Shown here in pieces: positions 24,787-33,104 of a DNA stretch of 64,000 nucleotides. Position 1 is the first letter of the stretch; every line of letters starts with the position of its first letter. The DNA comes from Nonomuraea cypriaca (GTDB taxonomy: Bacteria > Actinomycetota > Actinomycetes > Streptosporangiales > Streptosporangiaceae), in assembly GCF_015645445.1 (NCBI RefSeq), contig NZ_JADOGI010000019.1, forward strand, positions 1-64,000, written 5' to 3'. The notes below the pieces were generated by a model. It was not told where the DNA came from. It was given only the letters and a program-made list of their open reading frames with translations, and did no database searches. The position numbers and the translations under genes were made by a program.

Positions 24787-25178
24787 CGCACCGACGTTAT
24801 CCGCCGCCGGGAGGAGGACGGCACCGTCCGAAGGCAGGAGACGACCCTGACGAAAGTAAGGGTGGGGCGGCGACCACTGTCCAGGTAGTGCTAGCCCCAC
24901 CTCGAAAGCGCCTACCTCCACTCCTGCTTCCGCCTGCGGAAGCCGGTTTGATCGATGGTGTCACCAGGAGGTCGGAGCCATGACCCCGACGAAAGTCGGG
25001 GGTACTGCGTGCCGATCGTCCGATGTGCCGTGACCTGCGGAGTTTCTACCTTCATGGGGAACCGGCCCTGAACCACCTCGGGGATGGGTCCGCGTTCGAC
25101 CGGGGGCATCCCGGATGTCCCCGGCCGCCTCACACCGACACGCTGTGTGAGTGCCCTAATCGATCGGAGTACACGCTT
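24787..25178. other. 390-bp structured intergenic region upstream of dedA
   Basis: No gene is supported. On the plus strand the RNA would form several local hairpins: ACCCT/AGGGT around a CGAAAG core (24844-24863); GCTTCCGC/GCGGAAGC (24926-24943); and CCCCGAC-GAAA-GTCGGGG (24984-25001), a perfect 7-bp stem capped by a GNRA tetraloop. The last is followed by an AGTTTCTACC string near 25042. The DedA ribosome binding site follows at 25167-25170. This could be a cis-acting leader RNA, but it fits no riboswitch class I can name. Confidence 0.4.
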
Positions 25179-25796
25179 ATGTCGCACGCCATTCTCAACA
25201 TGGTCCAACAGGCCATGTCGTCACCGTGGTTGTACGTGGCGCTGTTCGCTCTGGCACTGCTCGACGGGTTCTTTCCGATCGTGCCTGCCGAGACGTCGGT
25301 GATCACGGCCGGGGTCTTCGCCGCGACCGGCGAGACGAACCTGGCCCTGGTCATCGTGGTCGCGGCACTCGGCGCGTTCGCGGGGGACCACATCTCTTAC
25401 CTGATCGGCAACAAGACGGGACGCCGGCTCCGTGACAAGAAGGCGTTCGTCTGGGCGCGGAACGCGCTCGCCGAGCGGGGCGGGCTCGTGCTGGTCGTGG
25501 CCAGGTACATCCCCGGAGGGCGTACCGCGACCACGCTGACCATGGGCGCCGTACGCCATCCGCTGCGCTCGTTCACGTTCTTCGACGCGATCGCGGCGAT
25601 CTCGTGGGGGGTGTACTCCGGGCTGATCGGCTTCTTCGGCGGCATGGCCTTCGAGAACGACCCGATCAAGGGCCTGCTGCTCGGCCTGGGTATCGCGCTG
25701 TCCGTCACGGCGATCGTCGAGATCGTGCGATGGGTCAGGAAGCGGCGCGCCATCCAGGCTTCCCCCGAAGGTCTTCCCGCGGACACGTCCGTTTGA
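25179..25796 (+). CDS. DedA family membrane protein
   Basis: DedA/SNARE-associated (VTT) family protein of 205 residues. Seen: the ALLDGFFPIVPAETSVITAGV re-entrant region with its essential acidic and Pro residues, AGDHISYLIGNKTGRR, and the VARYIPGGRTATTLTMG motif with conserved Arg and Gly. Members act as undecaprenyl-phosphate or phospholipid flippases and in proton-motive-force maintenance. The start ATG at 25179 has GGAG 8 nt upstream. It is followed after 37 bp by a DMT-type gene with its own strong ribosome binding site. Confidence 0.92.
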   Translation: MSHAILNMVQQAMSSPWLYVALFALALLDGFFPIVPAETSVITAGVFAATGETNLALVIVVAALGAFAGDHISYLIGNKTGRRLRDKKAFVWARNALAERGGLVLVVARYIPGGRTATTLTMGAVRHPLRSFTFFDAIAAISWGVYSGLIGFFGGMAFENDPIKGLLLGLGIALSVTAIVEIVRWVRKRRAIQASPEGLPADTSV

Positions 25797-25833
25797 CATT
25801 TCCCGGTAACCATCTGTCTGAAAGGAGTGCGAA

Positions 25834-26646
25834 ATGACTGTGCTGGCCGCGGCGATCGCCCTGGTCGGTTCGCTGTTCTTCGCGCTCGGAGCCGCCCTCC
25901 AGCAGTTCGAGGCAGCCGGCACCGCCAATCCTGGGCTGCTCGCCCTGCTGCGGAGACCGCGCTGGCTGATCGGCGGCGCGTCCATCCTGACGGGTGGCGG
26001 CCTGCACATCGTCGCACTCGGGCTCGGCCCGCTGACCGTGGTCCAGCCCATGGGCGTGGCGAGCCTGCTCTTCGCCCTGCCCATCGCGGCCACGCTGCAC
26101 GGGCGCAGGCCCTCCCGCGCGGAGCTGGGCGCGGCCGGGGTGGTGGCGGCCGGGCTGATCATCCTGGTGCTGCTGGTCCCCGAGTCCGACGGCCCCACCC
26201 ATCTGGGCCCGCAGGGCGTCCTCACCCTGCTCGGGGTGGCGGGCATCGCCGCGGTGCTGCTGTGGGCCGGCTCGAAGGCGGCCTCGCCTGCGGGCCGGTC
26301 GGCGCTGCTGGCGACCAGCTCCGGCGTGCTGTACGGCGCCACCGCCACGCTCATGCGCGTGCTGGTGGACGGGGGATGGAACTGGTGGTACCTGCTGGCG
26401 CTGCCGGTCCCCGCGCTGCTGGCGCTGATGATGCTGCAGCGGGCCTACGCCGCCGGGCACTTCGGCGTCTCGTTCGCCTCGCTGCAGATCGCCGACCCGC
26501 TGACCGCGGTGGCGTTCGGGGCGCTGCTGCTCGGTGAGCCGCTGCCGACGGGGATCGCCCCCTTCGCGGCCGCCGCGCTGACCGCCGCGGGCACCGTCGC
26601 CCTGGCGCGGACCAGCCCGCTGGAGGCGCGCATCGACGCAGCCTGA
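25834..26646 (+). CDS. DMT (EamA-like) superfamily membrane protein
   Basis: Protein of 270 residues with about ten short membrane helices in two halves, as in DMT transporters. The FALGAALQQFEA start, GPLTVVQPMGVASLLFALP in the first half and FASLQIADPLTAVAFGALLLGE in the second are the usual pattern. The substrate is unknown. AAGGAG 7 nt before the ATG gives a clear start. It is likely co-transcribed with dedA and perhaps with the glycosyltransferase 93 bp downstream; nothing else is seen in that gap. Confidence 0.85.
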   Translation: MTVLAAAIALVGSLFFALGAALQQFEAAGTANPGLLALLRRPRWLIGGASILTGGGLHIVALGLGPLTVVQPMGVASLLFALPIAATLHGRRPSRAELGAAGVVAAGLIILVLLVPESDGPTHLGPQGVLTLLGVAGIAAVLLWAGSKAASPAGRSALLATSSGVLYGATATLMRVLVDGGWNWWYLLALPVPALLALMMLQRAYAAGHFGVSFASLQIADPLTAVAFGALLLGEPLPTGIAPFAAAALTAAGTVALARTSPLEARIDAA

Positions 26647-26739
26647 GCTTTCGCGATCACTTGCTCCCTACTCGATGTTCCCCGTTCTCTCGCCGGTCCT
26701 CCCCTGGCCGGTTTCCCTTGAAAATCTGGAGTCACCGTC

Positions 26740-27951
26740 ATGGCCATGCCTCTGCACACCGTTTCCGACGTCGCCGGCCTCGCCCCCGTCCCGGAGCGGC
26801 CCCGCCGGATCCTGATCTCGTCCGATACCTATCCCCCCGACGTGAACGGCGCCGCGTACTTCACCCATCGCCTGGCCACCGGGCTGGCCGCGCGCGGCAA
26901 CGAGGTGCACGTCGTGTGCCAGTCGGAGGCCGGCCCCGCAAGCACCGACATGGTCGACGGCGTGGTCGTGCACCGGCTGCGCTCCGCGCCGCTGCTGGTC
27001 CACCCCACCATGCGGGTCACCGTACCGACGCGGCTCGACCGGCTGGTCGCCGCCGTCGGCCCCGACGTGCTGCACACCCAGGGCCACTTCGTGGTCGGCC
27101 GGGCCGCCATCGGCGCCGCCCGCCGCGCCGGGGTGCCGATCGTCGCCACCAACCACTTCATGCCGGACAACCTCTTCCAGTTCGGCCACATCCCCGAGCG
27201 GCTGCGGACGAAGGCGGGCAAGCTGGCCTGGCGCGACTTCAGCCGGATCTTCAGGCGGGCCGACCACATCACCACGCCCACCCCGCTGGCCGCCAGGCTG
27301 CTGGCCGACCAGGGCTTCGGCCGTGACGTGGAGGCGGTGTCCTGCGGGATCGACCTGACCAGGTTCCACCCGCACGCCGAGCCGAAGGCATGGGCGCGCA
27401 AGATGTTCGACCTGCCCGACCGGCCCACGGCGCTGTTCGTCGGCCGCCTGGACGAGGAGAAGCGCCTGGACGAGCTGGTCCGCGCCCTGCCGCTCGTGCT
27501 CAACGAGACCGACGCCCAGGTGGCGTTCGTGGGCAAGGGCAACCAGCGGGCCGAGCTGGAGCGGCTGGCCAGGCGCATCGGGGTGGCCGAGCGGGTGTTC
27601 TTCCTCGGGTTCGTGCCCGACGAGAGCATGCCGCAGGCGTACGCCGCCGCCGACGTGTTCGCCATGCCGGGCGTCGCCGAACTGCAGAGCATCGCCACGC
27701 TGGAGGCCATGGCCACCGGGCTGCCCGTGGTGGCCGCGGACGCGATGGCGCTGCCGCACCTGGTGAACGGCAACGGGTACCTGTTCCAGCCGGGCGACGT
27801 GATCGGCCTGGCCAGGCACCTGACCGCCGTGCTCACCGACGACGACCTGCGGGCCGGGCTGGGCAGGACCAGCAGGGAGCTGGCGCTCACCCACGACGAC
27901 CAGTCCTCGCTCGCCAGGTTCGAGCGCATCTACGACGAGGTGGCCCGATGA
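26740..27951 (+). CDS. GT4 family glycosyltransferase
   Basis: Cytoplasmic GT-B glycosyltransferase of 403 residues. N-terminal acceptor domain: RRILISSDTYPPDVNGAAYF, the glycine/His segment VLHTQGHFVVGRAAI. C-terminal donor domain: LFVGRLDEEKRLDELVRAL and the E-x7-E motif ELQSIATLEAMATGLPVVA, which binds NDP-sugar. Relatives are lipid mannosyl- or glucosyltransferases such as MgtA/PimB. With DedA, DMT and DUF998 neighbours, a glycolipid or cell-envelope role is likely. The stop overlaps the DUF998 start by 4 bp. Confidence 0.9.
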   Translation: MAMPLHTVSDVAGLAPVPERPRRILISSDTYPPDVNGAAYFTHRLATGLAARGNEVHVVCQSEAGPASTDMVDGVVVHRLRSAPLLVHPTMRVTVPTRLDRLVAAVGPDVLHTQGHFVVGRAAIGAARRAGVPIVATNHFMPDNLFQFGHIPERLRTKAGKLAWRDFSRIFRRADHITTPTPLAARLLADQGFGRDVEAVSCGIDLTRFHPHAEPKAWARKMFDLPDRPTALFVGRLDEEKRLDELVRALPLVLNETDAQVAFVGKGNQRAELERLARRIGVAERVFFLGFVPDESMPQAYAAADVFAMPGVAELQSIATLEAMATGLPVVAADAMALPHLVNGNGYLFQPGDVIGLARHLTAVLTDDDLRAGLGRTSRELALTHDDQSSLARFERIYDEVAR

Positions 27952-28646
27952 CCCTTCGGCGGAGCGTCTGGGTGACCGTGATCGGCGCCCTGACCGCCAT
28001 GGGCGCGCTGGCGTACGCGCAGTTCGCCCTGCCCGCCCAGCCGCTGATCAGCGACTACGCGTTGGTCTCCGGGGGGCTGGTGCCCGTACTGGCCGGCATG
28101 CTGGCACTCGCGGGGGCGTGCCTGTCGCTGGCCTACGGGCTCGCCCGGAGCGAGCCTGCGCGCAGCGCGGCCACGAGGGTGCTGCTGCTGGCCGGGGCCG
28201 CGGGACTGATGCTGAGCGCGGTCTTCCCCACCGATCCCGGCATGTCGGACGTCGGCACGATGTCCGGCGAGATCCACCGCTGGGCGTCGGCGGTCGTCTT
28301 CACGACGCTGCCGGTCGCCGGCTGGTCGCTGGCCAGGGGGCGGGCGACGGCGGCCCGGTGGAACGCGGTCAAGGCGGTCAGCATGACGTCGGCGCTGGCG
28401 CTGGCGGCCTACCTGGCGGCGCACCCGGCGTCCATCACCTCACCGCTGATCGACGGCGCGGCCTACTACGGGCTGCTGGAGCGGGCCGTCGTGCTGGCCG
28501 AGATCGTGCTCGTCACCCTCATGGCACTGGCCTTCGCCAAGGGAAGGCCGGCCACGCGGACTCAGGCGGCACCCGCGGAGCCCACGCGGGCGGGCGGCGC
28601 GGCGGGAAACGGCGAGGCGGGCCCACGGGAGAGGCTCGCGGCGTGA
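27948..28646 (+). CDS. DUF998 family membrane protein
   Basis: Protein of 232 residues with six hydrophobic segments. DUF998-like features are the FPTDPGMSDVGTMSGEIHRW loop and the following SAVVFTTLPVAGWSLARG helix. The C-terminal 35 residues are an Ala/Gly/Pro-rich soluble tail. The ATG overlaps the glycosyltransferase stop (ATGA at 27948-27951). The function of the family is unknown. Confidence 0.8.
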   Translation: MTLRRSVWVTVIGALTAMGALAYAQFALPAQPLISDYALVSGGLVPVLAGMLALAGACLSLAYGLARSEPARSAATRVLLLAGAAGLMLSAVFPTDPGMSDVGTMSGEIHRWASAVVFTTLPVAGWSLARGRATAARWNAVKAVSMTSALALAAYLAAHPASITSPLIDGAAYYGLLERAVVLAEIVLVTLMALAFAKGRPATRTQAAPAEPTRAGGAAGNGEAGPRERLAA

Positions 28647-28700
28647 CCCCGCACGCACATTTCGAGCGGCGACGAAGGGACCTCGTCCTAACGTGAGGCC

Positions 28701-29453
28701 ATGCTCATCACCCGCCACGCCGCCGCCCAGGCGGTGCTCGCCGACACGAGGTACGTGCCGCCACCTGTACGTCAGGACGCCGCAGAGGCGACGCTCGCCT
28801 GGCTGCGCGCGCACGTGTCACGGTTCGCGGCCGGCGAGACCCACGCCCGGCGCCGCCGCCGGCTGACCGAGCGGCTGGCCAGGCTGGACCCCGCGGAACT
28901 GCGCACCGCCGCACTGGCCATGACCCTGGAGCGGGACGGCGAGTGGCGAGGCGTGCCGACGGCCGCGCTCGGCGCCGCGCTCGGCGTACGCGACACGAGC
29001 GCCGTCCCCGCCGCCGCGGCCGGATACCTGTCGGGCGAGGAGAGCTCGCAGGCCGACGCCGCCGTGGCCGCGCTGCTCGCCCAGGCCGATCTCCCCGCGA
29101 TCACCCTGCTGCTGCAGGGGCACGCCGCCACGGAGGCCCTCGTCGAGACCGCGCTCGGGCACGCCCGCCCTGGCGACGACGTCGACGCGCTCCTGCACGA
29201 GACGCTCAGGCAGGACCCGCCGCTCAAGGCCACCCGCAGGCTCGACACCCGGACGGGCGACGAGGTCACGATCGACCTGGTGTCCGTCAACCGGGACCCG
29301 GACGTGTTCGCCGCACCCGACCGGTTCGACCTCTCCCGCGACCCCGCCCCGCACCTCACCTTCGGGTACGGCGTGCGCCCCTGCCCCGCACCCGCCCACG
29401 CGCTCGCCCTGGCCGCCGGTGTGCTCACGGCCCTGCTCGGCGGCGGCCGATGA
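28701..29453 (+). CDS. Short cytochrome P450-like protein (250 residues)
   Basis: Compressed P450: the standard bacterial enzyme has about 400 residues. Seen in order are a C-helix-like HxR (GETHARRRRR, 45-54), an I-helix-like GHAAT (140-144) without the usual acidic residue, the ExxR as ETLR (167-170), VSVNRDPDVFAAPDRFDLSRDP, and the heme loop FGYGVRPCPAPAHA with the thiolate Cys at 228. Substrate-binding B-C and F-G regions are shortened. Heme binding is plausible; activity is uncertain. The stop overlaps the PEP-mutase-family start by 4 bp, so the two proteins probably share a pathway. Confidence 0.78.
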   Translation: MLITRHAAAQAVLADTRYVPPPVRQDAAEATLAWLRAHVSRFAAGETHARRRRRLTERLARLDPAELRTAALAMTLERDGEWRGVPTAALGAALGVRDTSAVPAAAAGYLSGEESSQADAAVAALLAQADLPAITLLLQGHAATEALVETALGHARPGDDVDALLHETLRQDPPLKATRRLDTRTGDEVTIDLVSVNRDPDVFAAPDRFDLSRDPAPHLTFGYGVRPCPAPAHALALAAGVLTALLGGGR

Positions 29454-30199
29454 GCTTCCGCGACCTGCACCGCCCCGGCGACCCGCTGCTGCTGCCGAAC
29501 GCCTGGGACTACGGCTCGGCCGCCGTACTGGCCGCGCACGGATTCGCGGCGATCGGCACGACCAGCCTCGGCGTGGCCGCCGCGTACGGCAAGCCGGACG
29601 CGGCAGGCGCGACCAGGGCGGAGACGATCGAGCTGGCCGAGACGATCAGGGAGCTCGGCGTCATGGTCACCGTGGACATCGAGGGCGGCTTCAGCGACGA
29701 CCCCGCCGAGGTGTCCGATCTGGTGGCGGGCCTCGCCGCGCTCGGCGTCGCCGGGGTCAACCTGGAGGACGGGCGTCCCGACGGCACACTGCGGCCGATC
29801 GAGCTGCACCAGCGGATCATCGAAGCCGCCGGGGGGCACGGCGTGTTCGTCAACGCCCGTACGGACACGTGCTGGCTGGGCACCGGGGACACGCTGGCGC
29901 GGGTGCGCGCGTACGGGCACGCCGACGGGGTCTTCGTGCCCGGATTGAACGATCTCGGGGAGATCGCCCGTGTGGTCGCGACCACGCCACTGCCCCTCAA
30001 CGTCCTCTACCAGCCGGACGGCCCCACCCTGGACCAGCTCGCGGGGGCCGGTGTGGCCAGGGTGAGCACCGGATCGCTGCTGTACCGCGCCGCGCTCCAG
30101 GGGGCGCTGGCGACGGCGCTCGGCGTACGCGGCGAACCGGCGCCGCACGTGCCGTCCTACGCGGAGATCACCGCGCTCCTGCCGCAGAACGAACCCTGA
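29450..30199 (+). CDS. Isocitrate lyase/PEP mutase family protein
   Basis: TIM-barrel enzyme of 249 residues of the PEP mutase/ICL superfamily. Seen: LLLPNAWDYGSAAVLAAHGF (substrate-binding WD near residue 19), GTTSLGVAAAYGKPDA, the Mg-site strand VTVDIEGGFSDDP, VNLEDGRPDG and FVNARTDT. Members cleave or form C-C or P-C bonds in 2-methylisocitrate, oxaloacetate or phosphonopyruvate-type substrates; the exact one cannot be predicted, and the KKCGH loop of true lyases is absent. It is translationally coupled to the short P450. Confidence 0.88.
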   Translation: MSFRDLHRPGDPLLLPNAWDYGSAAVLAAHGFAAIGTTSLGVAAAYGKPDAAGATRAETIELAETIRELGVMVTVDIEGGFSDDPAEVSDLVAGLAALGVAGVNLEDGRPDGTLRPIELHQRIIEAAGGHGVFVNARTDTCWLGTGDTLARVRAYGHADGVFVPGLNDLGEIARVVATTPLPLNVLYQPDGPTLDQLAGAGVARVSTGSLLYRAALQGALATALGVRGEPAPHVPSYAEITALLPQNEP

Positions 30200-30237
30200 C
30201 ATGCCCGGCGAAACGACCGCGTTCCCGATCGAACCGC

Positions 30238-30243
30238 GATAAT
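30238..30243 (+). promoter_or_regulatory. -10 element for a leaderless SARP regulator transcript
   Basis: GATAAT lies 6 nt before the ATG at 30250, so the transcript should begin at or within a base of the start codon. No ribosome binding site is present, which supports leaderless initiation. A matching -35 is not clear. Confidence 0.45.
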
Positions 30244-30249
30244 CAAACC

Positions 30250-33069
30250 ATGCGCTTCCAGATCCTCGGGCCCACCAACGCGCTGGGCGAGGACGGTGAG
30301 CCGGTCGCGCTCGGCGGTCCGCGCGTGCGCGCCCTGCTGACCCTGCTCGCCCTGCACGCCGGCCGCGTCGTCGGCGCGGAGCAGCTCGTGGACGGCGTCT
30401 ACGGCGCCCGGCCCCCCGAGGGCGTGGCCAACGCCCTGCAGTCACAGGTGTCCAGGCTGCGCCGGGCCCTGGGCCGGGACCTGGTCGAGTTCCACCCGGC
30501 GGGATACCGGCTGGTTGCGGAGCCGCAGGACGTGGACGCGCACCGGTTCGAGCTGCTGACGCGGTCCGGCCGGCAGGCGCTGACCGGCGGCGACCCCGAC
30601 CGGGCGGCCACGCTGCTGCGCGAGGCGCTGACGTTGTGGCGGGGCGCGCCGCTGGCCGACGCGCCGCACGCCGAGGCGGCCGCGGCCGCGCTGGAGGAGC
30701 TGCGGCTGGCCGCGACGGAGGACCGCGTACAGGCCGACCTGGACCTGGGCAGGCACCGCGAGCTGGTCGCCGAGCTGCGCCAGCTCGCCACCGCTCACCC
30801 GCTGCGCGAGCGGCTGAGGGCCCAGCTCATGCGCGCGCTCTACGGCAGCGGCCGCCAGGCCGAGGCGCTTACCGTCTACGACGAGGCCAGGAAGCTCCTG
30901 GACGATGAGCTGGGCGTCGAGCCGGGCACCGAGCTGGCCGCCGCGCACCTGGCCGTGCTCAGGGCCGACCCCGCTCTGGGCGCGCCCGCCGCGCCGGCGA
31001 CCGAGCGCAGACAGGGGTTACGCGCCCAGCTCACCAGCTTCGTCGGCCGCGCCGAGGAGCTGGCGCAGGTCAGCCGGCGGCTGGCGGAGAGCCGGCTGGT
31101 CACGCTGATCGGGCCGGGCGGCGCGGGCAAGACCCGGCTCGCGATCGAGGCGGCCGAGCAGGCGACGGGCGACGTCTGCTTCGTGCCGCTCGCGCCGGTC
31201 GCCGACGGCACCGACGTGCCCAGGGCGGTGCTGGCCGCGCTCGACATCCGCGACACGCTGCTGCACGCCCCCGAGCGGCCCGCCGTGGACCAGGTCACCC
31301 GGCTGCTCACCGCGCTGGCCGACCGCAGAATGCTCATGATCCTGGACAACTGCGAGCACCTCATCGCGGCCACGGCCGAGCTGACGGACCTGCTGCTCGC
31401 GTCCTGCCCGGGGTTGCGCGTGCTGGTGACGGGACGCGAGGCGCTGGGCATCACCGGCGAGTCGATCCTGCCGGTCGCGCCGCTGCGCCTGCCGCCGTCG
31501 GAGACTGACGACCCGCTCGCCTACCCGGCCGTCCGGCTGTTCGCCGACCGCGCCGCCGCCGTCGACCAGGGCTTCACCCTCGACTCCGGCAACTCCGCGC
31601 AGGTCGTACGCATCTGCCGGGCGCTCGACGGGCTGCCGCTGGCCATCGAGCTGGCCGCGGCGCGGCTGCGCACGCTGTCGGTGTCCGACGTGGCGGCGCG
31701 GCTGGACGACCGGTTCAGGCTGCTGACGCGCGGCAGCCGTACGGCGCTGCCCCGGCACCAGACCTTGCGCGCGGTCGTCGCGTGGAGCTGGGACCTGCTG
31801 GACGAGAGCGAGCAGCGGATGGCCGCGCGGCTGACCGTGTTCGTGGGCGGGGCGCGGCCGGAGGCGGCCGAGCGGGTCTGCGGGCTGCCTGAGGAGGTGC
31901 TGTTCTCGCTGGCCGAGAAGTCGCTGGTGGAGGTCGTCGACGGCCGTTACCGGATGCTCGACACGATCCGGGCGTACTGCGCGGAGCGGCAGGCGGAGTC
32001 CGGCGAGGTGGCCGCGATCCGCGATGCGCACGCCGCCTACTATCTCGACCTGGTCGTCGCGGCCGACGCCCGGCTGCGCACCAGGGAGCAGTTGGAGTGG
32101 CTGGCCAGGCTCGACGAGGAGAGCGACGACGTCAACGCGGCGGTGCGCTGGGCGACCGAATCCGGGCAGCTGGAGCTGGGGTTGCGGCTGCTGGCCCACA
32201 GCGCCTGCTACTGGTACATGCGCGGCCACCGCGTCACCAGCGCCAACCTGGCCGCCGCACTGCTGGCCGAGCTCGGCGACGCCCGCCCCGAGGGCATGGC
32301 GGAGGAGTACGCCATGGCCGTGCTCATCACCGCGTGGTCGGGAGACCGCGACGGCCTGCTCCTCTACCGGCTGGCGGAGGTGCGGCAGCTGCTGCCGCTG
32401 AACTACCTGCCGGCGCGGGTGGAGTTCCTGATGTTGCTGCTGTCCATGTTCACCGGGCCGCCCGCCGACTTCGAGCTGATCTTCGAGGAGATCACGGGCG
32501 TCGTCCACCTGCTGCCGCCCTGGCAGGAGGCGCTGGCGTACAGCGGTACGGCGTTCGTGCTCCAGGTGCTCGGCCGGTTGACCGAGGCGGAGGCCCAGTT
32601 CGAGCGCAGCCTGGAGCTGTTCAAGTCGATCGGCGAGCGCTGGGGCACGGTGCTGGTGCTGTCCGGGCTCGGGGCGCTGCACCAGCTCCGGGGCGACTTC
32701 CCGACCGCGTACGCGCGGGCCGACGAGGCGTTGACGATCGCCCGTGAGCTGGACGCCAAGACGGAGATCGCCGAGGCCCTGTGCCGCCGGGGCGACGCCC
32801 TGCAATGCCTGGGGGACGCGGCCGGCGCGCGGGCGGACTACACGCTCGCGGCCGAGGTGTCGCACCGGAACGGCTCGGTGGAGACCATGGCCTGGGCCCA
32901 TCTCGGCCTGGGCGAGGTGGCGCTGCGCCAAGGCGGGCCGGAGGAGGCGGAATCCATGCTGCTCCGGGCGCGCGAGGAGTGCCCCGTCGGCTGGTACAGC
33001 ACCGAGCAGACCCACGCGCGCATCGAGGTCGCGCTGACGGAGGCCGGCCGGATGGTCAGCGAACGGTAG
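30250..33069 (+). CDS. Large SARP-type (BTAD) transcriptional regulator with ATPase and TPR domains
   Basis: Regulator of 939 residues (AfsR/SARP-like). Residues about 1-90: winged-helix DNA-binding domain (LGGPRVRALLTLLALHAGRV, ALQSQVSRLRRALG). About 95-240: bacterial transcriptional activation domain. About 265-560: NB-ARC-like ATPase with Walker A GPGGAGKTR (288-296) and Walker B RMLMILDNCEH, and RALDGLPLAIELAAARLRT typical of this class. About 620-939: TPR-like repeats. The ATG at 30250 is chosen because coding begins there with a -10 right upstream. It probably activates neighbouring or distant secondary-metabolism or transport genes; an MFS exporter follows after 35 bp. Confidence 0.92.
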   Translation: MRFQILGPTNALGEDGEPVALGGPRVRALLTLLALHAGRVVGAEQLVDGVYGARPPEGVANALQSQVSRLRRALGRDLVEFHPAGYRLVAEPQDVDAHRFELLTRSGRQALTGGDPDRAATLLREALTLWRGAPLADAPHAEAAAAALEELRLAATEDRVQADLDLGRHRELVAELRQLATAHPLRERLRAQLMRALYGSGRQAEALTVYDEARKLLDDELGVEPGTELAAAHLAVLRADPALGAPAAPATERRQGLRAQLTSFVGRAEELAQVSRRLAESRLVTLIGPGGAGKTRLAIEAAEQATGDVCFVPLAPVADGTDVPRAVLAALDIRDTLLHAPERPAVDQVTRLLTALADRRMLMILDNCEHLIAATAELTDLLLASCPGLRVLVTGREALGITGESILPVAPLRLPPSETDDPLAYPAVRLFADRAAAVDQGFTLDSGNSAQVVRICRALDGLPLAIELAAARLRTLSVSDVAARLDDRFRLLTRGSRTALPRHQTLRAVVAWSWDLLDESEQRMAARLTVFVGGARPEAAERVCGLPEEVLFSLAEKSLVEVVDGRYRMLDTIRAYCAERQAESGEVAAIRDAHAAYYLDLVVAADARLRTREQLEWLARLDEESDDVNAAVRWATESGQLELGLRLLAHSACYWYMRGHRVTSANLAAALLAELGDARPEGMAEEYAMAVLITAWSGDRDGLLLYRLAEVRQLLPLNYLPARVEFLMLLLSMFTGPPADFELIFEEITGVVHLLPPWQEALAYSGTAFVLQVLGRLTEAEAQFERSLELFKSIGERWGTVLVLSGLGALHQLRGDFPTAYARADEALTIARELDAKTEIAEALCRRGDALQCLGDAAGARADYTLAAEVSHRNGSVETMAWAHLGLGEVALRQGGPEEAESMLLRAREECPVGWYSTEQTHARIEVALTEAGRMVSER

Positions 33070-33104
33070 GTACGCCGTCAGCCGCCCTGTGGACAGTGGG
33101 CCGC

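Noticed and set aside
24950-25178. Fluoride- or purine-riboswitch-like strings (GATGGTGTCACC, AGTTTCTACC) before dedA
   Set aside because: The flanking pairings needed for either class are missing (no complementary arm around GATGGTGTCACC, no P1 around AGTTTCTACC), so I report only a structured region.
29419-33069. A 1,216-codon plus-strand frame starting before the SARP regulator
   Set aside because: The first 277 codons are a shadow of the PEP-mutase-family gene with no domain content; the regulator begins at 30250 right after a -10 element.
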